The notes beneath the pieces were generated by a model, which saw only the letters and a program-made list of their open reading frames with translations, did not search any database and was not told the origin of the DNA. Made by a program: the position numbers and the translations under genes. A stretch of DNA of 8,128 nt from JAPUME01 sp964605715 (lineage in GTDB: Bacteria; Acidobacteriota; Terriglobia; UBA7540; JAPUME01), in NCBI GenBank assembly GCA_964605715.1, contig CAZSDV010000073.1:1-8128 (forward strand), written 5' to 3'. Of this stretch, positions 1 to 6,834 are shown piece after piece (within the stretch, counting starts at the first letter, position 1; each line of letters opens with the position of its first letter).

Positions 1-2
1 CC

Positions 3-221
3 CATAGCCTGGGTCATGGATTAGGCCTTGAGATCCATGAGGCCCCACGGTTAGCCCGAAACGTGAAGCATGTTTTGCTAGAGAGCTCTGTTGTTACCGT
101 CGAGCCCGGAGTTTATATGCCCGGATGGGGTGGGATCCGGATCGAAGATACGGTTCTGGTGAGGAAGGATGGCTGCGAAATCCTCACTCCGGATGATAAG
201 AATGAGTGGGTCCTTGGTTAA
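3..221 (+). CDS. M24-family metallopeptidase (Xaa-Pro aminopeptidase/dipeptidase), C-terminal 72 residues
   Basis: The last 72 codons of an M24 'pita-bread' metallopeptidase; the N-terminus lies left of the window. These enzymes remove the N-terminal residue before proline, or split Xaa-Pro dipeptides, in the cytoplasm with a dinuclear metal centre. The visible part has the diagnostic C-terminal motifs: S-L-G-H-G-L-G-L-E-I-H-E (metal-ligand His at visible residue 5, catalytic His at 12), T-V-E-P-G-V-Y (ligand Glu 34) and G-W-G-G-I-R-I-E-D (ligand Glu 48), then a short tail ending in TAA. All ligands expected in this half are present, so nothing suggests decay. It lies 36 bp upstream of accB in the same direction, a common bacterial arrangement. 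The exact subfamily (PepP, PepQ or YpdF-like) cannot be decided without the N-terminal half, so I give no symbol. Confidence 0.93.
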   Translation, partial: HSLGHGLGLEIHEAPRLARNVKHVLLESSVVTVEPGVYMPGWGGIRIEDTVLVRKDGCEILTPDDKNEWVLG

Positions 222-257
222 GGAAAACAGGTTGATTGAAATGACATGGAGCGCTGA

Positions 258-752
258 ATGACCCCAAAAGAGCTACGTGAGCTTCTTGATCTCCTAATCG
301 AACGCGGTATCCATGAGTTTGAGATGGAGCGCGGAAATCTGAAGATTAGCGTCAAGCGAGATCCAGGGACCCGGCTACCTGCCAGCGAAGCTCCATCTGA
401 GCCAGTGGTGGTGGCTTCCTCTGATGATAAGTCTTTTAGTGCTCCGCAAAACACTCCCAGTCAAACTGCATCTGCTAAGGAGAGTAAGGAAACCTCCAAG
501 GAGATGTTTATTGTGAAATCCCCAATGGTGGGTACCTATTACCAGGCTCCCAATCCCGATACCCCCGCTTTTGTCAATGCAGGAGACGTTGTTGAGATTG
601 GGCAAGTGCTTTGCATTATTGAGGCAATGAAGTTGATGAACGAGATTGAGGCAGAAGTTCCAGGTGAGGTTGTCCGAACCTACGTTGAAAATGGCCAACC
701 TGTTGAGTACGGGCAATCTTTGTTCGCGATTCATCCCTCACGCAAAAAATAG
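258..752 (+). CDS. accB: Biotin carboxyl carrier protein of acetyl-CoA carboxylase (AccB/BCCP)
   Basis: BCCP carries the biotin that AccC carboxylates and that AccA/AccD use to make malonyl-CoA for fatty acid synthesis. The 164-residue length is normal. Residues 1-35 form the usual N-terminal helix region (T-P-K-E-L-R-E-L-L) ending in L-K-I-S-V-K-R. Residues about 36-82 are a Ser/Ala/Pro/Thr/Glu-rich flexible linker. Residues about 83-162 are the biotinyl domain, with S-P-M-V-G-T-Y-Y at 88-95 and E-A-M-K-L-M-N-E at 122-129; Lys125 is the predicted biotinylated residue. The ATG start is secure because an in-frame TGA lies directly before it (255-257) and GGAG sits at 248-251. The gene ends with TAG, 24 bp before accC and in the same frame as it. 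It is probably cotranscribed with the upstream peptidase and accC. Confidence 0.97.
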   Translation: MTPKELRELLDLLIERGIHEFEMERGNLKISVKRDPGTRLPASEAPSEPVVVASSDDKSFSAPQNTPSQTASAKESKETSKEMFIVKSPMVGTYYQAPNPDTPAFVNAGDVVEIGQVLCIIEAMKLMNEIEAEVPGEVVRTYVENGQPVEYGQSLFAIHPSRKK

Positions 753-776
753 ACAGGAAGGGTAAGCTCTGGGTTA

Positions 777-2132
777 GTGTTTAAGAAGGTTCTAGTTGCC
801 AACCGAGGTGAAATTGCCCTACGGGTGATTTGCGCCTGTAAAGACTTAGGAATCAATACGGTAGCAGTTTTTTCCGAGGCAGATCGGAACTCATTGCACG
901 TTCGGTTTGCCGATGAGGCAGTCTGCATTGGCCCTCCTCACAGCAAAGAAAGTTATTTGAATTTGGCCAGTATCATATCCGCTGCTGAGGTTACTGATGT
1001 CGATGCTATCCACCCCGGATACGGATTCTTTTCTGAAAATCCTCAATTTGCAGCAGTATGCGAAGCTTCAAAGATCACCTTTATAGGACCAAGCTCGAAT
1101 GTGATTGGATTGATGGGGGATAAGGGGCGGGCTCGGAAAGCTATGAGTGAGGCTGGAGTGAAGGTCCTCCCTGGTTCTGAGGGTATCATTTTATCTGAGA
1201 AAGAGGCTTTTCAGCAAGCAGAGCAGGTTGGATATCCGGTGATTATTAAGGCCTCCGCAGGTGGAGGTGGACGAGGTATGCGCGTGGTGACCTCAGAGGC
1301 TGATCTAGGTGCTTCGGTGAGTAGCGCGAAGAGTGAGGCTTTGGCAACATTCAATTGTGCGGATGTTTATCTTGAGAAAAATTTGTAGAACCCTCGCCAC
1401 ATTGAATTTCAGGTTATTGGAGATCAACACGGTAAAGTGGTTCATTTGGGCGAACGTGAGTGTACAATTCAGCGGCGGCACCAGAAAGTCCTGGAAGAAT
1501 CTCCCTCCCCTATTATAGATACAGAAACCCGCGATAACATGGGAAGAACTGTAGTTAGTGCCCTAAAAAAAATAGGTTACACAAACTCTGGGACCATGGA
1601 ATTCCTGAGGGATTCGAGCGGGGAGCTCTATTTTATTGAAATGAATACACGGCTGGAGGTCGAACACCCTGTTACGGAGATGGTAACGGGAGTTGATCTG
1701 GTAAAGACCCAGATCAAGGTGGCAGCCGGTGAGCGACTGGAAGTGAAAGAGGACCATTTTCCTTTGAGTGGGCACAGTATTGAGTGCCGCATTTGTGCGG
1801 AGGATCCAGTTACCTTTGCACCGTCACCGGGGAAGGTAACGGCATTTCATACACCTGGGGGAACCGGTGTCCGGGTGGATACCGCCGCTTACGCAGAATG
1901 TGAAATCCCCCCTTATTATGATTCTTTAATTGCAAAGCTCATTGTACAAGGGAGAGATCGTGAGGAGGCCATTAGCCGCACGGCCAGGGCCCTAGATATG
2001 TTCATTGTCGAGGGTATTTCCACTTCAATTCCACTTCACCAGAAGATAATGGCTGATCCTGAATTTCGGGCTGGACATTTCGATACCAATTTCCTGAAGA
2101 AATTTAATTCGATGGGGGTGAGGGAAACTTGA
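777..2132 (+). pseudogene. accC: Biotin carboxylase subunit of acetyl-CoA carboxylase, full length but with an in-frame TAG at codon 204
   Basis: AccC uses ATP and bicarbonate to carboxylate the biotin on AccB. The reading frame spans 451 codons plus TGA, the normal length. The GTG start opens F-K-K-V-L-V-A-N-R-G-E; AGGAAGGG at 755-762 is a somewhat distant ribosome site. Visible motifs: H-P-G-Y-G-F-x-S-E-N at 79-88, ATP-binding Lys158 and the G-G-G-G-R-G loop at 162-167, R-R-H-Q-K at 233-237, F-I-E-M-N-T-R at 286-292 and V-E-H-P-V-T-E at 295-301. TAG at 1386-1388 interrupts E-K-N-L-*-N-P-R-H-I-E, where relatives read E-K-Y-L-E-N-P-R-H; a single G-to-T change of GAG would produce it. The Asn before it, where relatives usually have Tyr, is also unusual. 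No frameshift is seen. As written it gives a 203-residue N-terminal piece lacking the active site. Possible causes are a consensus error, a recent nonsense mutation or readthrough. Identity is certain; inactivation is not. Confidence 0.9.
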
Positions 2133-2266
2133 TTTAAACCTGATTGGTATTGATTACCCTCAGTCAATTCTTGGTCTGGGAGGTGCGGTTTAGATCAAGT
2201 GCGGTGAAGTAGCTTCCCTTTGAGAATCATATCCTCATCCTGTGGCAAAGCTGTTTATGAACGAAA
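2133..2266 (+). other. Intergenic region accC-thiE
   Basis: This 134-bp spacer has no convincing ORF, RNA gene, terminator or sigma70 promoter. Two small patterns are visible: a 7-bp direct repeat GTGCGGT at 2183-2189 and 2199-2205 (start to start 16 bp), and the 10-mer ACCTGATTGG at 2138-2147, which recurs in the spacer on the other side of thiE. Either could be chance. Confidence 0.5.
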
Positions 2267-2905
2267 GTGATGCGCCAACTAATGCTCCCACGCCTTTATG
2301 CAATCCTTGACCCCTCTAAACTAAAAGGTATATCGGAGCTGGATGCAACTCGTCGACTCCTTGAAGCCGGAGTGAAGCTTATTCAGTACCGAGACAAACA
2401 TGCTTCTTCGCGCAAGCTTTGTATGACCGCTATGAGATTAGCTGAGATTGTGAATGATGCAGGTGGAAGATTGATTGTTAATGATCGCCTTGACATTACA
2501 CTTCTTGCCAAGGCATCTGGAATTCACCTGGGACAGGAGGACATGCCTGTAGAGTCGGCACGTTCATTTTTAGGGGAAACTGCCATGATTGGCCTATCCA
2601 CGCACACCTTAAGGCAAGTGGAGGAAGGTGAAAAGACCTCAGCGAACTATCTAGCCTTCGGGCCGATTTTCCCCACCTCCTCCAAGGAGCAACCCGATGG
2701 TGTGGTGGGTCTTAAGGGAATGGAAAAGGTATTGGAAGTTGCTACAAAGCCTCTGGTGGCCATTGGTGGTATTACACTTGATAATGCGACAGAGGTTTTG
2801 GCTGCCGGGGCTGATTCGGTTGCCGTGATTCAGGATTTGATTGGCATTGAAGATATAGGCAAGAGAGCAGGCCGGTATTTGCAGATCCTGGAATCTGTGA
2901 GGTAG
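2267..2905 (+). CDS. thiE: Thiamine-phosphate synthase
   Basis: ThiE joins the pyrimidine (HMP-PP) and thiazole (HET-P/carboxythiazole-P) moieties to give thiamine phosphate. The 212-residue length fits the family's TIM-barrel fold. Motifs in order: L-Y-A-I-L-D at 10-15, I-Q-Y-R-D-K at 39-44, the metal/diphosphate-binding V-N-D-R at 71-74, H-L-G-Q-E-D-M-P at 87-94, G-L-S-T-H at 109-113, G-P-I-F-P-T-S-S-K at 132-140 and A-I-G-G-I at 165-169. All are intact. The start is uncertain: GTG at 2267, ATG at 2270 or ATG at 2282 (M-L-P-R-L-Y-A) are in frame and none has a clear Shine-Dalgarno; homology favours a start close to L-P-R-L-Y. No other thiamine gene is in the window, and the 134-bp leader has no convincing TPP riboswitch. 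The gene ends with TAG. Confidence 0.95.
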   Translation: MMRQLMLPRLYAILDPSKLKGISELDATRRLLEAGVKLIQYRDKHASSRKLCMTAMRLAEIVNDAGGRLIVNDRLDITLLAKASGIHLGQEDMPVESARSFLGETAMIGLSTHTLRQVEEGEKTSANYLAFGPIFPTSSKEQPDGVVGLKGMEKVLEVATKPLVAIGGITLDNATEVLAAGADSVAVIQDLIGIEDIGKRAGRYLQILESVR

Positions 2906-3012
2906 AACTCAGGGGTACTATGCTGAGGAATACAGGGGGGCCATAATATCAAGAAACGGATGGTTTTCACCTGATTGGCACGCGCGATAGGATTAGAAGA
3001 GAGGGTTTATAG
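2906..3012 (+). other. Intergenic region thiE-symporter
   Basis: This 107-bp spacer carries the ribosome binding site of the symporter gene at its 3' end and the second copy of ACCTGATTGG at 2969-2978. A CATAAT at 2942-2947 resembles a -10 box, but I find no matching -35 box. No clear terminator follows thiE. Confidence 0.5.
2996..3005 (+). promoter_or_regulatory. Ribosome binding site of the AGCS symporter gene
   Basis: The purine-rich GAAGAGAGGG ends 7 nt before the ATG at 3013, and M-E-A-I-N-A-F is a typical AGCS N-terminus. Together these fix the start. Confidence 0.7.
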
Positions 3013-4386
3013 ATGGAAGCGATCAACGCGTTTTTAGAAACAACGGTGGGTTATGTATGGAGCTTGCCTCTAGTAGTTCTCCTCGTAGGGACAGGGTTTA
3101 CCTTGACGTTAATGTTCCGTGGAATCCAGTGGTACGGTTTTGCACACGCGATCCAGGTCATACGTGGCAAATATGATCGCAAGGATGACCCGGGTGAGAT
3201 CAGCCACTTTCAGGCCCTATCGACAGCCCTTTCCGCCACGGTGGGGTTGGGAAATATCGCTGGGGTTGCGGTAGCCATACAGATGGGTGGGCCGGGTGCC
3301 ACTTTCTGGATGATCATCACTGGCTTGGTTGGTATGGCAACTAAGTTTACCGAGTGTAGCCTTGCCTGCATGTTTCGGAAGGTGGACGTTAATGGAGAGG
3401 TTCGGGGCGGACCCATGTATTACATTGAGGATGGTTTGGGAAAATCGTTCAAGCCCTTGGCAGGATTTTTTGCTTTGGCTGGAATCTTAGCAAGTTTTGG
3501 CGCGGCCAACATGTTCCAAACTAACCAGGCAGCGGCACTGCTGAAAGAGAATTTTGGAGTTCCGCCGCTTGTTACGGGCCTCGTTCTGGCGACGTTGACC
3601 GGCATAGTTATCGTTGGAGGAATCCGTAGGATTGGGAGTGTTACAGCTAAAATCTTACCCACTATGGCCTACATCTATGTGATTGGAGCATTGATTGTCA
3701 TCTTAATGAACTTAGGTGATATCCCAGAAATGTTCGGGATGATCGTTCGTGGTGCATTCAGCGAAACGGCTGTGGCTGGGGGCGTTGCAGGAATTGCAGT
3801 TAGGACTGCAGTGGTTCAGGGGGTCCGAAGGGCGTGCTTTTCGAACGAAGCAGGTTTAGGCTCAGCTGCCATTGCCCATTCGGCAGCCCGTACTGACCAA
3901 CCAATCCGGGAGGGTGTAGTAGCTCTCCTTGAGCCTTTTATTGATACTGTGGTGATCTGCACCATGACATCCTTGGTTATTATTATTACAGGAACCTGGC
4001 AGTCGGGGTCTAATCAGTTGAGCGGAGTTAAGATGACAGCAGCAGCGTTTGATTCAGCACTGATAGGCTTTGGTCAGTATTTTATTCCGGTTGCCGTGAC
4101 CTTGTTTGCCTACTCTACTCTGGTCAGCTGGTCTTACTACGGTGAGCGTTGCGTAAATTATATATTTGGCAGAAAAGGTATTGTGCCGTATAAGTTGCTG
4201 TTTTGTGTGATGGCCGTTGTTGGGGCCATGTGGGAGCTGGCTCCGGTGGTAAACTTTGCCGATATCATGCTGGCGTTGATGGTTGTTCCTAATACGATCG
4301 CAATGTTCCTTCTTGCGAAGAAGGTAAAAAAAGCAACTCAGGAGTATTTCAGTAAACTGAAGTCAGGAGAATTTGACCTTAATTGA
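3013..4386 (+). CDS. Sodium:alanine/glycine symporter, AGCS family
   Basis: A 457-residue inner-membrane transporter of the alanine or glycine:cation symporter family (AgcS/DagA/AlsT type), which couples uptake of small amino acids to Na+. The family signature P-G-A-T-F-W-M-I...G-M-A-T-K-F-T-E is complete at residues 94-114. Other conserved blocks are A-L-S-A-T-V-G-L-G-N-I-A-G-V-A at 72-86, R-G-G-P-M-Y-Y-I at 131-138, V-G-G-I-R-R-I-G at 201-208 and S-N-E-A-G-L-G-S-A at 277-285. About ten to eleven hydrophobic segments alternate with short loops, beginning at about residues 13-35, 74-91 and 94-110; the C-terminus is charged (K-K-V-K-K) and presumably cytoplasmic. No damage is seen. Its position after thiE is same-strand with a 107-bp gap, so cotranscription is uncertain. 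The substrate (Ala, Gly or another small amino acid) cannot be settled from sequence. Confidence 0.95.
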   Translation: MEAINAFLETTVGYVWSLPLVVLLVGTGFTLTLMFRGIQWYGFAHAIQVIRGKYDRKDDPGEISHFQALSTALSATVGLGNIAGVAVAIQMGGPGATFWMIITGLVGMATKFTECSLACMFRKVDVNGEVRGGPMYYIEDGLGKSFKPLAGFFALAGILASFGAANMFQTNQAAALLKENFGVPPLVTGLVLATLTGIVIVGGIRRIGSVTAKILPTMAYIYVIGALIVILMNLGDIPEMFGMIVRGAFSETAVAGGVAGIAVRTAVVQGVRRACFSNEAGLGSAAIAHSAARTDQPIREGVVALLEPFIDTVVICTMTSLVIIITGTWQSGSNQLSGVKMTAAAFDSALIGFGQYFIPVAVTLFAYSTLVSWSYYGERCVNYIFGRKGIVPYKLLFCVMAVVGAMWELAPVVNFADIMLALMVVPNTIAMFLLAKKVKKATQEYFSKLKSGEFDLN

Positions 4387-4436
4387 GGCGGAGGTTTGTA
4401 GCCCAGAGGTTCGTCTGGATCTCCTGAATCAAAAAA

Positions 4437-4446
4437 AGGAGGAGGG
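4437..4446 (+). promoter_or_regulatory. Very strong Shine-Dalgarno in front of the deleted SDR ORF
   Basis: AGGAGGAGGG contains two overlapping AGGAGG matches; the second ends 7 nt before the GTG at 4453. This is the best ribosome site in the window, yet it serves a gene remnant. CTCCT at 4421-4425 could pair with AGGAG at 4437-4441 and partly mask it; that pairing is only five base pairs and is speculative. Confidence 0.75.
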
Positions 4447-4452
4447 TAGGAA

Positions 4453-4692
4453 GTGTCTCTCAAGGGCCGGGTGGCGCTAGTGACCGGGGCATCAAGTGAG
4501 ATCGGAGGAGAGGTTGCTCTCTTGCTGGCTCGTCAGGGAGCGCATGTAGCAATTGGCTATCGGTCAAATAAGGTGGGTGCCCAACGAATATCTAGGGCTT
4601 CCGAGGCCGCGGCGGTAAAAATTTTCCTCAGCAAGGAAGCCTCCTTTCTTAGTGGCCAGGTTATAAATGTTAGCGGGGGATGGCTTCCTTAA
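4453..4692 (+). pseudogene. Short-chain dehydrogenase/reductase (FabG-like) remnant with an in-frame internal deletion
   Basis: The 79-codon ORF joins the two ends of an SDR of the FabG type, normally about 245-255 residues. Residues 1-46 are the first Rossmann unit: L-K-G-R-V-A-L-V-T-G-A-S-S, then A-R-Q-G-A-H-V-A-I-G-Y-R-S-N. Residues about 50-79 match the family C-terminus: E-A-A-A-V-x-I-F-L-S-K-E-A-S-F-L-S-G-Q-V-I-N-V-S-G-G-W. The middle, about 160-170 residues with the N-N-A-G motif and the catalytic Ser and Y-x-x-x-K, is absent. The nucleotide motif T-G-x-x-x-G-x-G reads T-G-A-S-S-E-I-G, so the second glycine is Glu16. Both facts argue against enzymatic activity. The frame stays open across the junction and the ribosome site is excellent, so a small product may still be made. 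It lies 24 bp before nnr's preferred ATG. The original enzyme was presumably a 3-oxoacyl-ACP reductase or similar; its substrate is unknown. Confidence 0.88.
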
Positions 4693-4716
4693 TCCTGGGT
4701 GTGGCCTAAAACCAAA

Positions 4717-6327
4717 ATGAAAATTCTCACTGCTTCTCAAATGCAAACTGTGGACCGACAGACTACTGAATTGTGCGGTATCCCGAGCTTGTTGTTGATG
4801 GAAAACGCTGGCCTAGGAGTAATGGAACTTCTTGAAAGTCGGTTTAGTCCGCTTCAAGATCAAAGAATTACCATTCTCTGTGGGCCTGGTAATAACGGTG
4901 GTGACGGATTAGTAGCTGCGCGTCAATTAAATTTGCGAGGACTGAAGCCGCTTACCTTACTTCTAGCAGATCCTAAAAAACTTAAAGGAGATACGAAACA
5001 CAACCACCGAATACTCTCTGAGACTACTGGTGAGCCGAGAGCCGTAGTTGATTTTAAAGGTTGGAGTTCACTAATAACAGAACTTGCCTCAACCACTCTC
5101 TTTGTTGATGCTATTTTCGGAACTGGGTTGACGCGGCCCTTGAAGGGTTTTTATTCGAGGGTGGTCCGGGACCTTCAGGCTAACTACTTAGAGAAGGTTG
5201 GGGTCCATTGGGTGGCGGTGGATATCCCAACAGGAATTTTTTCAGATAAAGAAGAGATATCAGGACCTTGTTTGCGGGCAGATTTCACCATGACACTTAC
5301 GGCCCCCAAGATAGCTCATGTTCTCCCACCTGCGTGCGAACACATGGGAGAGTGGAAGGTAAAGGATATCGGGACCCCTGGACGGCTATTATCGGACAAT
5401 CCGGAACTACTCCTGAATTTAACTACTAAAAAGTTAGTTTCTTCCCTTCTTGTACGGCGCAAGATGGGCATGCACAAGGGAAACTTTGGTCATGTGCTAT
5501 TGCTTGCCGGTTCGCGAGGCAAGACGGGTGCAGCTGTATTGGCTGCACAAGCCGCCCTTCGAGTGGGCGTGGGCCTGGTGACAGTCGCTACTCCTCAAAG
5601 CGTGTTGCCGGTGGTCGCATCCCTTTCCCCAGAAATAATGACTGAGGGGTTGCCGGAAACCGAGGATGGGACGGTCTCGCTTGAAGCTCTTAATTGCGGC
5701 CGTTTGGATAAATTAGTGGAAGAAAAATCTGTGTTAGCTGTAGGGCCTGGCCTCACAACCACCAAAGAAACCTCTGAATTGGTTCGCCAGGTTGTTGCCA
5801 AGTACGAGCACCCTTTAGTGCTCGACGCTGACGGACTGAACGCTTTTTCCGGTTACATGGACACCCTTTCAGGTAGGGGTAGGACGCGGGTGCTAACTCC
5901 TCACCCCGGAGAAATGGCACGAATGAAGGGAATCTCTTCTGCGGAGGTGCAAGCGAAGAGAATTGAATTAGCTTGTGACATGGCTATTCAGAACGAGTTG
6001 CATGTCGCCTTGAAGGGTTATCGTACTCTTACTGCAGGCCCCACCGGAGAGGTTTGGGTTAATCCCACTGGTAATCCAGGAATGGCTACCGCCGGCACTG
6101 GCGACGTCCTTACAGGGATGATTGCTGGGCTATTGGCGCAGTATCCTGACCATCCGGTTTCCGAGGTCGTAGCAGCTGCCATCTACCTTCATGGATTAGC
6201 CGGTGATCTGGCAGTTGATCGAGTTGAGGAGCAAGCCTTTGTTGCATCAGATCTTTTAGACGCAATTTCTAATGCCTTCCGGAGCCTCCGGCAAGGTGGT
6301 GGTGACAGGCCAGGAGGGTTACGCTAG
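4717..6327 (+). CDS. nnr: Bifunctional NAD(P)H-hydrate epimerase / ADP-dependent NAD(P)H-hydrate dehydratase
   Basis: Nnr repairs damaged nicotinamide cofactors: the N-terminal YjeF_N domain epimerises (R)- and (S)-NAD(P)HX, and the C-terminal YjeF_C domain dehydrates S-NAD(P)HX back to NAD(P)H. It is full length at 536 residues from ATG 4717 (542 if GTG 4699 is used). ATG 4717 is preferred because M-K-I-L-T-A-S-Q-M-Q is the family's usual opening, although neither start has a good ribosome site. Epimerase motifs: M-E-N-A-G at 28-32, G-P-G-N-N-G-G-D-G at 56-64, V-D-A-I-F-G-T-G-L at 130-138 and V-D-I-P-T-G at 168-173 (P-S-G in many relatives). Dehydratase motifs: H-K-G-N-F-G-H at 253-259, V-G-P-G-L at 342-346, L-D-A-D-G-L-N at 369-375, T-P-H-P-G-E at 394-399 and the ADP/phosphate loop A-G-T-G-D-V-L at 459-465. 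All are intact. tsaE follows directly, as in many bacteria. Confidence 0.96.
   Translation: MKILTASQMQTVDRQTTELCGIPSLLLMENAGLGVMELLESRFSPLQDQRITILCGPGNNGGDGLVAARQLNLRGLKPLTLLLADPKKLKGDTKHNHRILSETTGEPRAVVDFKGWSSLITELASTTLFVDAIFGTGLTRPLKGFYSRVVRDLQANYLEKVGVHWVAVDIPTGIFSDKEEISGPCLRADFTMTLTAPKIAHVLPPACEHMGEWKVKDIGTPGRLLSDNPELLLNLTTKKLVSSLLVRRKMGMHKGNFGHVLLLAGSRGKTGAAVLAAQAALRVGVGLVTVATPQSVLPVVASLSPEIMTEGLPETEDGTVSLEALNCGRLDKLVEEKSVLAVGPGLTTTKETSELVRQVVAKYEHPLVLDADGLNAFSGYMDTLSGRGRTRVLTPHPGEMARMKGISSAEVQAKRIELACDMAIQNELHVALKGYRTLTAGPTGEVWVNPTGNPGMATAGTGDVLTGMIAGLLAQYPDHPVSEVVAAAIYLHGLAGDLAVDRVEEQAFVASDLLDAISNAFRSLRQGGGDRPGGLR
6312..6318 (+). promoter_or_regulatory. Ribosome binding site of tsaE, inside the end of nnr
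   Basis: AGGAGGG lies in the last codons of nnr, 13 nt before ATG 6332. The spacing is long, but it favours ATG 6332 over the earlier in-frame ATG 6272, which would overlap nnr by 56 bp and has no comparable site. Confidence 0.55.
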
Positions 6328-6331
6328 TGTA

Positions 6332-6805
6332 ATGCCACAAAAAACTGCTGTGAAATCCCGCCGATTCATAACTTATTCCGCTGAAGAAACCATCAAGTTA
6401 GGTAGGAAGCTAGCTGCCGAGTGGAGTGCTTTGCCTGGGTTACGGCCGCAACTCATTCTTCTCATTGGAGATTTAGGGAGTGGGAAGACTACTTTTACTA
6501 AAGGAGTGGTTTCGGGAATTTGTGAGATTGAAGAGGATCAGGTGACTAGTCCTACGTTTACCTTAGTTCAGGAGTACGGTGAACACGAAGATGCTAAGAT
6601 TTTTCATGTTGATCTCTATCGCGTTGAGGATTCTCGTGAGGTGGAATCCTTGGGCTTGGATGATTTGTTCAGCCGCAATTCAACTGTGTTGGTTGAGTGG
6701 GGAGAAAAATTGACGAGCTTAGCCAGCGCGCAACGAAGGCTTGAAGTTCACCTTGAATGCCTTTGTGGTGATCAACGCAGGATAACGATCGAATCCATTA
6801 ACTAA
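6332..6805 (+). CDS. tsaE: tRNA threonylcarbamoyladenosine biosynthesis ATPase TsaE
   Basis: TsaE is the P-loop ATPase that works with TsaB and TsaD to place t6A at position 37 of ANN-decoding tRNAs. The 157-residue product is typical in length. Motifs: Walker A G-D-L-G-S-G-K-T-T at 46-54, the S-P-T-F-T-L-V-Q-E-Y segment at 73-82, the Walker B-like H-V-D-L-Y-R at 92-97, E-x-x-x-L-G-L-D-D-L-F at 103-113 and V-L-V-E-W-G-E-K at 119-126. The start at 6332 is 4 bp past the nnr stop; an upstream in-frame ATG at 6272 would add 20 residues (V-V-V-T-G-Q-E-G-Y type) that do not look like the family. The close spacing implies cotranscription with nnr. The gene ends with TAA, 31 bp from the end of the convergent ispH. 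Confidence 0.95.
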   Translation: MPQKTAVKSRRFITYSAEETIKLGRKLAAEWSALPGLRPQLILLIGDLGSGKTTFTKGVVSGICEIEEDQVTSPTFTLVQEYGEHEDAKIFHVDLYRVEDSREVESLGLDDLFSRNSTVLVEWGEKLTSLASAQRRLEVHLECLCGDQRRITIESIN

Positions 6806-6834
6806 ATTGAATCAAGGGAGAGGGTATAAATTTT

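Noticed and set aside
375..734. 119-codon minus-strand ORF inside accB
   Set aside because: It is antisense to a well-supported BCCP gene, has no recognisable domain and no ribosome site; a shadow frame.
1386..1388. TAG reassigned to an amino acid in this organism
   Set aside because: accB, thiE, nnr and ispH all end in TAG at the expected family C-termini, so TAG works as a stop here.
2131..2165. Possible TPP (THI-box) riboswitch before thiE
   Set aside because: AACCTGATTGGTA resembles part of the THI-box core, but CTGAGA and the other conserved helices are not in the right order or place, and the match sits right at the accC stop, far from thiE.
2942..2947. CATAAT as the -10 box of a symporter promoter
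   Set aside because: No acceptable -35 box lies 16-18 bp upstream.
6272..6331. Longer tsaE N-terminus starting at ATG 6272
   Set aside because: It overlaps nnr by 56 bp, adds residues unlike the family, and lacks a ribosome site; AGGAGGG precedes the shorter ATG 6332.
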